5,767 nucleotides of DNA from an uncultured Bacteroidaceae bacterium (GTDB lineage Bacteria > Bacteroidota > Bacteroidia > Bacteroidales > Bacteroidaceae): positions 1 through 5,767 of the forward strand of contig CAJGCU010000120.1 in NCBI GenBank assembly GCA_904501945.1, given 5' to 3'. Made by a program: the position numbers and the translations under genes. The notes below the pieces were generated by a model. The model saw only the letters and a program-made list of their open reading frames with translations, did not search any database and had not been told where the DNA came from. Positions 1 through 4,723 of the stretch are shown in pieces; position 1 is the stretch's first letter; the number at the start of each line of letters is the position of its first letter.

Positions 1-888
1 AAGCGATACAACAAGCTGATTGTCTTCAATAAGGTTGTTTCCGTCACCTGTCAGCTTAAAGTCGTAAATCACGAGCAGTGCTACAGGGTGCGTCTCTGGG
101 TCAATGTGCTGCGGAATGAACAGTAAGTTGGTGAGGACATCCTCGTAATTGACCGTCAGACTCTTTTCCATTTCCAGTCCTGTATAAGAAGCAGACTGGT
201 CATCAACCATCCAGCTCGCCGTGATGGTGGCAGGAGTGGTCGATTCGTCTCTTTTCCATGTGTAGTCTCCCTTGGTACACATACCCAAGAGATAGACTCC
301 CGTCACGGTGACGACATCATTTGTGTTTTCTTGATGCTTTTTCAGCTGCACGTTCACATTGGTCAGGGTGTGAGTGAACTGCAGACTCACTTCTGGTGCC
401 AGACGTCCGTCTATTCCTGTTGCCGCTCCATGCAGGAGGTCTGTTCCTGTGGAAGTGTCAAAGTCTGTGATGTCCAGCTGTAAATTGTCGTTGTCCCATT
501 CTACGGCGTATGCTCCTGTGCCTGCAGGAGGGGTTGGGTATATGCCGTGGAAATGATAAGTGTTGTAGGTCCAGTATTCCAAATCGGAATATCTCCAATA
601 AGGACTCTGGTACGTTACTTTCCTGCCGTCGAATACTTTCTTCGATGTCGATGCGCCTTTATAGCCTCCCCACACGGAAAAGCCGTCTGCCTCCAGGCTG
701 GACATGGAGGCCAGCGCACGTGTCTGTCTTGCCTTCACAGGCCTTGGCTCTTGCCCCATCTTGCCTACTTCGGCATTAAAACCAATGGAGAATTTGCTCT
801 GGCCGAGACGCACATCCTCTTCATCCATGTCGGAACTGCATGCCACACACAGGGGAACGAGAAAAAGTATCTTCAGTAGGTGCTTCAT
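1..888 (-). CDS. Fimbrillin family lipoprotein (Mfa1-like), fourth gene of pilus operon, 3' end missing
   Basis: The open frame starts with ATG at 888 and runs without a stop for 296 codons to the window edge, so the C-terminus is missing. The N-terminus has two basic residues, a hydrophobic stretch and a lipobox-like end (LCVAC, Cys17), which predicts a lipoprotein. An Arg site sits in the segment RQTRALAS (Arg57), as in fimbrillins processed by a trypsin-like protease. Further family-like marks are YW with a following Y-x-F (about residues 105-113), FTHTLTNVNV (171-180) and LLFIPQ (255-260). These resemble the Mfa-like/FimA fimbrillin superfamily of type V pili. The gene lies 99 nt downstream of the main fimbrillin gene, with a hairpin in the gap. 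The start is preceded by an A-rich leader without a Shine-Dalgarno sequence, which is normal for Bacteroidota. Its place suggests a minor or tip subunit, but that is inference; it could equally be a second shaft pilin. GC content is visibly higher than in the preceding fimbrillin gene. Confidence 0.8.
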   Translation of the reverse strand, partial: MKHLLKILFLVPLCVACSSDMDEEDVRLGQSKFSIGFNAEVGKMGQEPRPVKARQTRALASMSSLEADGFSVWGGYKGASTSKKVFDGRKVTYQSPYWRYSDLEYWTYNTYHFHGIYPTPPAGTGAYAVEWDNDNLQLDITDFDTSTGTDLLHGAATGIDGRLAPEVSLQFTHTLTNVNVQLKKHQENTNDVVTVTGVYLLGMCTKGDYTWKRDESTTPATITASWMVDDQSASYTGLEMEKSLTVNYEDVLTNLLFIPQHIDPETHPVALLVIYDFKLTGDGNNLIEDNQLVVSL

Positions 889-937
889 CTAAGTGTCAGT
901 AAATGTTTATTTTTTCTGTTTCAATGTAATGAATGCC

Positions 938-968
938 GCTGATGAATCTCCTTGAGAGATTCACCAGC
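938..968 (-). other. Intercistronic hairpin after the main fimbrillin gene
   Basis: The arms 938-950 and 956-968 pair over 13 bp around a 5-nt loop. On the plus strand there is one A/C mismatch (942/964); in the minus-strand transcript this becomes a G.U pair, so the stem is continuous only in the operon's own RNA. It begins 19 nt after the fimbrillin stop codon. The transcript has no U tract after the stem, so a complete intrinsic terminator is unlikely. I infer either a 3'-end stabiliser of the fimbrillin mRNA or a weak attenuator ahead of the next gene. Confidence 0.65.
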
Positions 969-987
969 AACATGAGAGAACACGAAA

Positions 988-2019
988 TTAATTTGTAGTG
1001 CCGTTTGAACCATCGTCGTCGCCTGGATTCAGCTCGATAGTTCTGGCGTCGCCCCAGCCATTAACAGTTGGCTGACCGAAGATGATTGGCTTAGCAGCAA
1101 TTGGTAACTGGAGCGTATAAACATAAAAAGTTCCTGGCTCCCACTCTTCAACATCCTGCTTATTCTCATCTTTATTAACGATGCTCACAGCGTTAAATGT
1201 CTTTGTTCCAACAATCTGGTCATCTTCATCATAGAAGTCTGCTACGATTGAGAAAGTTACATTTGCAAGGTCCTGAGGCATCACAAAGAACTCTGCACTT
1301 ACAACCTGATCCTTGTCGGTGTCGTTATCCACTTTAGTGATGTAGTCACCTGTTGTATTATTATCAATTGGAATGTATGTTGTAGCTGTTCCGCTAGGAG
1401 TCCAAGTTGCTCCGCTTGCAGTAACATTACAAGTTCCAACATTCTTGGCGCCGTTGATGAGCAGGTCTGTAATACGCATATCATACTTTGAATCTGTATT
1501 AACAACCTTGAACTGCAGCTTTGTCAGAAGGTGCTCAAAAGTAAATTGTACGTTCTGTCCTGAAACAATGTCATTTTTGTTATCCATTGTGATTACGTCA
1601 GCAACCAGGTCAGCTGTTCCTACTGTATATGAAGGGATGGTCAATGTTTCATCTGCGAACTCTACATTAGCTACAGCATCAGCAGAATTGCCATTAGCAT
1701 AAGCTGCGAACTCGTAAACATTCTTGGTCCAGTATTTGTCTCCGCCTGTATAGCCCCAAGCGCTGCCGTCCTTTGTCACAGGATCTCCTGAAAACACTGT
1801 TGTTGTTGCATTACTTTTCTCGTAATAAGCATACGCATAGAACTTTGCGATATCATTGGTTGTTGAACCAGCCGCTGATACTGCTCTTGTAGCCTTGTTT
1901 ACGAATGTATCGAAACTAATGGCTTTCTGGTTCTCCTGAAGTTCGCTGAGAACTTCTTCATTTGTACAACTTGTCATAGCTGCTACAGCCAGACCAAGTA
2001 AAATAAAGCTTTTCTTCAT
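988..2019 (-). CDS. Fimbrillin family lipoprotein (Mfa1/FimA-like), probable main pilin
   Basis: A complete protein of 343 residues. The signal peptide has a KK start, a hydrophobic core and a lipobox-like MTSC (Cys18), predicting export as a lipoprotein. The N-terminal part holds ISFDTFVNKATRA, with Arg45 as the likely protease site. In known type V pili, cleavage after such an Arg opens a groove that takes a strand from the next subunit. Other family-like marks are KYWTKNVYEFAAY (about 95-107), FEHLLTKLQFKV (161-172), FFVMPQ (244-249) and a C-terminal VNGWGD (319-324). A short acidic, Gly/Asn-rich tail (332-343) follows. It lies 65 nt after the DUF5119 gene and ahead of a second fimbrillin-like gene. 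It has no Shine-Dalgarno sequence; the leader next to the start is U-rich. Three 60-base stretches counted by hand gave about 33-42% GC, lower than its neighbours. The family call is firm; the main-pilin role is inferred from length, sequence simplicity and position. Confidence 0.85.
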   Translation of the reverse strand: MKKSFILLGLAVAAMTSCTNEEVLSELQENQKAISFDTFVNKATRAVSAAGSTTNDIAKFYAYAYYEKSNATTTVFSGDPVTKDGSAWGYTGGDKYWTKNVYEFAAYANGNSADAVANVEFADETLTIPSYTVGTADLVADVITMDNKNDIVSGQNVQFTFEHLLTKLQFKVVNTDSKYDMRITDLLINGAKNVGTCNVTASGATWTPSGTATTYIPIDNNTTGDYITKVDNDTDKDQVVSAEFFVMPQDLANVTFSIVADFYDEDDQIVGTKTFNAVSIVNKDENKQDVEEWEPGTFYVYTLQLPIAAKPIIFGQPTVNGWGDARTIELNPGDDDGSNGTTN

Positions 2020-2022
2020 AGT

Positions 2023-2044
2023 TGAAAAAGAATTAAAAAAGAAT
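2023..2044 (-). repeat. Tandem 11-bp repeat forming a U-rich leader before the fimbrillin start
   Basis: Two adjacent 11-base units (2023-2033 and 2034-2044) differ at one position. On the coding strand each reads ATTCTTTTT followed by TA or CA. They end 3 nt before the ATG at 2019, in the place where a ribosome binding site would be, and no Shine-Dalgarno sequence is present. A U-rich stretch here could serve SD-independent initiation, for example through ribosomal protein S1; this is inference. Confidence 0.5.
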
Positions 2045-2084
2045 AAATTTTATTTTAATATTAGTATTGTTAATTGATACTGTT

Positions 2085-3086
2085 TCAGTTCAAAGAGACG
2101 TTGACATCTTCACCCCATCCGTTGACACTCACATTGAATCCGCCATTGTTAACGGGTTCCTCCTCTATCTTGATGTCGTTCAGCAGAATGACTCCTCCAC
2201 GTGGCTGTTTCTCCATTTGGTCGGTGATGTCGAACTTGAAAGCCTGTCTCTTTCCATTGGTCAGAACAACTTCCAGATACACTTCGTTCTTGTAGCCTTC
2301 CTCGTATTCGTTGCGCGAATAGTGGGGGTTAGGGTAGTCAGGGATGCCGAATGAACGTACCAGCGCCTGTGTGCCGTAGTCGCCCTTCATCGTGCAATCA
2401 AAAGCAATCACGCCTTCCTCCTGCGAGGTGTGGCCCGAACTGAGGCTGACACCTGCTGCTGTACCTGTGAGATGTCCTGAAGCGTGATCTATCAGCTCCG
2501 CACCTGAAGAAACCTCGAAACGGAGGAGATAGGTGAATACGAGCGGACGGAGAACGACGGTCATGCTGTCAGTTTGAGGCTGCTTCTTGATGAAGAGGTC
2601 TTCCATGTAAGCTCCAAAGAGCATGTCAGGCGTATTCATCACCGATGTGCGTGTCCTTCCGCCTCGGGTCGTAGCAGAGGCCTTGGCAAAAGACTCCAGA
2701 TCAGAGAAGATGATGTACTCTGTGTCGTTGTTGTAGAAGAGCAAATCGTAATGTCCCTCCTTGTTGAAGCGGATGGTGGAGTTTGTCTTGGTAAGGTTGC
2801 GCACAGTTTCTGTATTGTTGTCAGAATCATAAATATGCACACGCACACCTTCTGGCTCTCTGGGACGGATGTCGTTATAGTTGATGCCATACTCCTCGCT
2901 CCAGTACTGTTCCCAGTTGATATTGTTTTCGAGGTTGTACTCCCATTCGCAGTCGAAACTGAGGTCGAGCACAAATTCTGCACGGTGAGAGTGCGGCTCA
3001 TGGTCGAGGCAGAGCTCTTTCTGCTCGCACGACATAGCGAGAAGGCCCAGGAGCACAGAAGCGCAGAAGAGTTTGAACTTGCTCAT
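2085..3086 (-). CDS. DUF5119 family lipoprotein, second gene of pilus operon
   Basis: A protein of 333 residues. The start chosen is the ATG at 3086, not the upstream in-frame ATG at 3134. From 3086 the product begins with a proper lipoprotein signal (MSKFKLF, then a hydrophobic core, LLAMSC, Cys20), and an ideal Shine-Dalgarno sequence precedes it. The mature N-terminal half matches my recollection of DUF5119: a His-rich HEPHSH segment (29-34), PEGVRVHIYD (78-87) and GHYDLLFYNNDTEYIIF (111-127). The second half contains beta-rich segments, GGVILLNDIKI (297-307) and a final VNGWGE (321-326) that resembles the end of the fimbrillin encoded next. DUF5119 proteins are often found in fimbrillin loci and have no established reaction. 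A surface lipoprotein that helps anchor or assemble the pilus is a reasonable inference. The start overlaps the stop of the DUF3575 gene in an ATGA, suggesting translational coupling. Confidence 0.8.
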   Translation of the reverse strand: MSKFKLFCASVLLGLLAMSCEQKELCLDHEPHSHRAEFVLDLSFDCEWEYNLENNINWEQYWSEEYGINYNDIRPREPEGVRVHIYDSDNNTETVRNLTKTNSTIRFNKEGHYDLLFYNNDTEYIIFSDLESFAKASATTRGGRTRTSVMNTPDMLFGAYMEDLFIKKQPQTDSMTVVLRPLVFTYLLRFEVSSGAELIDHASGHLTGTAAGVSLSSGHTSQEEGVIAFDCTMKGDYGTQALVRSFGIPDYPNPHYSRNEYEEGYKNEVYLEVVLTNGKRQAFKFDITDQMEKQPRGGVILLNDIKIEEEPVNNGGFNVSVNGWGEDVNVSLN

Positions 3087-4330
3087 CGTGCACCTCCTTT
3101 CCTCACATTCTGGTTGCCGCGGCCCAAAAGCCATGACAAGGTAATTTCAGCTTTGGTTGGACCAAAGAAGCCACGCTTCTTGTAGGCCTGCCAAACGTAG
3201 CAGTCATCAATCACACGATATTCGTTGTAGCGTCCGCCATGATATCCTATGCCTATCACGAAGTCGAGATTCAGCTTGCGAGCTATTGGAAGCGAGTAAC
3301 CATATTCCAAACCTACGATATAGTTGGCGTGGTCGAAGATGTTATCGCCAGGATTGCCTGACATATAGCCTTTATTTCCGCCTACAAGGAAGTCGTAGGT
3401 GAGCGCCTGTCCATAGACACCAATGTGATGTCCTGTGAGCGGATTTTCTTTGGCAGACTTGCCAAACCACTTGCGCACAGCGAGCTCTGCGCCATAGGTG
3501 CGCCAGTACCAGTTATCGGTGTTCCACCATGCGTAGTGAAGGTTCGTAGCAATACTGATCTGCTTGCCCAGATAGAACTCTGCTCCAATGTTAGGCACAA
3601 GGGCTGCATCGTAAAGAAGATTGGACTTCAAAGCCCACTTCAGGCCCGACTTCTGCACCACTTCGACAACAGGTACGATGGTATCGAGCTTCTGTACGGG
3701 CAATGGTTCTGGCTCTGGCACAATAACAGGAGTCGTGTCTGGCTGAACCTCTGGCACTGAAGTGTGAATGCCTATCCATGTGGCTACGCGCAGAAGAGGC
3801 ATATGGTGCTGGATAATCCAGCTGTATGTGAATCCGTTATCGAGATTGCGCAGACGCCACTTCTTGGTATCGCCTGGAACATCGGCATACATGATTTTCA
3901 GCACCCGGTCCCTGTTGAGCAGGTGGTAGTTGGCTTCCAGCTCTTCGGTCAAGCCCTTCCAGTGCTCGCCCATCGGGAAGAGGTGGATGTTGTCAGAAGT
4001 AAGTGTGGTGTTCTGAGGCAAGTTGGCCAAAATGAAATCGCGAACAAACTCGGCACGCTGACGAGATAACAGCATGTTGTGTGCCTGTGTGCCATCAGGA
4101 GAAGAATAGGCATAGATGGTAACACTGTCTATAGATGGATTTGATAACATGGAACGAAGGCGTTCCAGCTGCTTGCCGTTATCTAAATAGTTTTCATCTA
4201 TAGTTATCTTGTCATGACCAAAATATAAAGGGTAGAAATCACCCTGGATACTATCAGCCACACTTTGTGCATGGCAAGGTACAAACAAGCCACACAGCAC
4301 GCAGAGCAATATGATAAAACTGGATTTCAT
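3083..4330 (-). CDS. OmpA-like/DUF3575 outer-membrane protein, first gene of pilus operon
   Basis: A complete protein of 415 residues. Residues 1-21 are a signal peptide ending around CHAQ. Residues about 32-150 look OmpA-like: SVTIYAYSSPDG (69-80) followed by N-x3-LS-x2-RA (85-93), the pattern seen in peptidoglycan-binding OmpA domains. A Pro/Val-rich linker (about 192-226) leads to a DUF3575 beta-barrel-like domain (about 229-403). Its marks include LKSNLLYDAALVPNIG (234-249), the aromatic run HYAWWNTDNWYWRTYGAE (265-282), and KWFG. The protein is probably in the outer membrane, with the N-terminal domain in the periplasm. Such genes often open fimbrillin operons in Bacteroidales, so a role as pilus base or assembly platform is inferred. 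The start codon at 4330 follows an A-rich leader typical of the phylum. The 3' end overlaps the DUF5119 gene by 4 bp, and its last codons carry that gene's ribosome binding site. Confidence 0.85.
   Translation of the reverse strand: MKSSFIILLCVLCGLFVPCHAQSVADSIQGDFYPLYFGHDKITIDENYLDNGKQLERLRSMLSNPSIDSVTIYAYSSPDGTQAHNMLLSRQRAEFVRDFILANLPQNTTLTSDNIHLFPMGEHWKGLTEELEANYHLLNRDRVLKIMYADVPGDTKKWRLRNLDNGFTYSWIIQHHMPLLRVATWIGIHTSVPEVQPDTTPVIVPEPEPLPVQKLDTIVPVVEVVQKSGLKWALKSNLLYDAALVPNIGAEFYLGKQISIATNLHYAWWNTDNWYWRTYGAELAVRKWFGKSAKENPLTGHHIGVYGQALTYDFLVGGNKGYMSGNPGDNIFDHANYIVGLEYGYSLPIARKLNLDFVIGIGYHGGRYNEYRVIDDCYVWQAYKKRGFFGPTKAEITLSWLLGRGNQNVRKGGAR
3091..3100 (-). promoter_or_regulatory. Perfect Shine-Dalgarno sequence for the DUF5119 gene
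   Basis: The coding strand reads AAAGGAGGTG, a ten-base match to the usual 16S rRNA 3' end, 4 nt before the ATG at 3086. It lies inside the last codons of the DUF3575 gene (encoding Arg-Lys-Gly-Gly-Ala-Arg). This site decides the start over the in-frame ATG at 3134, which has no such signal and would add 16 residues ahead of the signal peptide. Confidence 0.85.
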
Positions 4331-4444
4331 CAGTTTTTCTGTAAAAGATTAGCCTAAATTTGTTCCCGTCTCATAATGGAAAGATTTGGATCTGAAAAAC
4401 TTCCACATTACAACACTATAAGGAGCCTCGATTTTCATTTCATG

Positions 4445-4452
4445 CAAATATA
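4445..4452 (-). promoter_or_regulatory. Candidate Bacteroidota promoter (-7 element) for the pilus operon
   Basis: The coding strand reads TATATTTG, a full match to the Bacteroides primary sigma -7 consensus TAnnTTTG. It is the only match on this strand that I found in the intergenic region. No clear TTG -33 element lies at the usual spacing; the expected position is an A/T run. Transcription would start near 4438-4440 and give a leader of about 110 nt. The missing -33 element fits a promoter needing an activator, which is inference. Confidence 0.5.
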
Positions 4453-4499
4453 TCAATTTATGATAAAAAAGATTATGTTTTTTTATTTTTTAGTTTTTA

Positions 4500-4506
4500 C
4501 CCCCCC
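4500..4506. repeat. C7 homopolymer upstream of the pilus promoter
   Basis: Seven consecutive C on the plus strand (G7 on the coding strand) stand in an otherwise AT-rich stretch, about 50 bp upstream of the -7 element and next to T-rich runs. The run could change length by replication slippage, though seven bases is short for high-rate variation. Confidence 0.6.
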
Positions 4507-4507
4507 A

Positions 4508-4525
4508 TTATTAACTTTTATTAAC
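4508..4525. repeat. Direct repeat TTATTAAC with 10-bp period
   Basis: TTATTAAC occurs at 4508-4515 and 4518-4525, separated by TT. The start-to-start distance of 10 bp places both copies on the same face of the helix, about 56-80 bp upstream of the -7 element. This layout suits a dimeric activator, but AT-rich sequence yields such repeats by chance as well. Confidence 0.4.
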
Positions 4526-4542
4526 AGCAAAGACGCGTTTTC

Positions 4543-4570
4543 TTACACACTTTATGCGTTATGTGTGTAA
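4543..4570. repeat. Dyad TTACACAC-N12-GTGTGTAA upstream of the pilus operon
   Basis: The arms 4543-4550 and 4563-4570 are perfect 8-bp inverted copies around a 12-nt spacer. In minus-strand RNA the stem can grow to 11 bp (4540-4550 with 4563-4573) through one G.U pair. No U tract follows in the minus direction. It could be an operator for a dimeric regulator or a back-up hairpin behind the terminator; the sequence alone does not decide. Confidence 0.5.
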
Positions 4571-4579
4571 AAATATATT

Positions 4580-4645
4580 AAAAAAAATTTGCTGCCACAA
4601 AACGAGAGCGTTAATGCCTACTCTCATTTTATGGCAGCAAATTTT
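4580..4645 (-). terminator. Intrinsic terminator of the GH43 transcript
   Basis: The arms 4584-4608 and 4621-4645 pair around a 12-nt loop. The outer 14 bp are perfect and are followed inward by 4-bp and 5-bp blocks. Two C/A mismatches on the plus strand (4598/4631 and 4603/4626) become G.U pairs in minus-strand RNA, giving 25 continuous pairs. The stem runs straight into eight U (4587 down to 4580), then more A/U-rich sequence. It starts 78 nt after the GH43 stop and should isolate that gene from the pilus operon. Confidence 0.9.
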
Positions 4646-4723
4646 AATGAATCATCTATCACGCTTCACTCAAAATGGCGAAGAGGTCATGACTCATTTT
4701 ATTATTGTCAGAGAATCGTAACT

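Larger units (their letters stand above)
4331..4723. other. Intergenic control region between the GH43 gene and the pilus operon
   Basis: This stretch of 393 bases holds no credible gene. From high to low coordinates it contains a 78-nt 3' untranslated part of the GH43 transcript, a strong terminator (4580-4645), and a dyad repeat (4543-4570). Next come a direct repeat (4508-4525), a C7 run (4500-4506), T-rich runs (about 4478-4498) and a -7 promoter element (4445-4452). The rest, about 4331-4440, is the probable leader of the pilus operon, in which I see no strong structure. It is strongly AT-rich between about 4440 and 4590. Confidence 0.75.

Noticed and set aside
374..892. Several overlapping plus-strand open frames
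   Set aside because: All are antisense to the second fimbrillin-like gene, whose lipobox, TRA site and fimbrillin marks are in the minus frame.
2063..2081. Small hairpin (AGTAT/ATACT, 9-nt loop) in the spacer before the fimbrillin gene
   Set aside because: Only five A/T-rich pairs with no adjoining U tract; expected by chance in AT-rich sequence.
3087..3134. Upstream in-frame ATG as start of the DUF5119 gene
   Set aside because: It would put 16 charged residues before the signal peptide; the ATG at 3086 has a perfect Shine-Dalgarno sequence.
2574..3185. Long plus-strand open frame (203 codons) opposite the DUF5119 gene
   Set aside because: It lies antisense to a well-supported lipoprotein gene, has no recognisable domain, and its low-complexity Val/Glu-rich product is typical of a shadow frame.
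4355..4362. TAAATTTG on the plus strand, matching the -7 consensus
   Set aside because: It faces away from the pilus operon and no plus-strand gene lies downstream.
4331..4580. Invertible promoter flanked by inverted repeats, as in some Bacteroides surface loci
   Set aside because: The dyad arms at 4543-4570 are next to each other and no matching copy is found on the other side of the -7 element.
4686..4693. Palindrome GTCATGAC after the GH43 gene
   Set aside because: An isolated 8-bp palindrome in a 3' untranslated stretch with no extending symmetry or promoter nearby.
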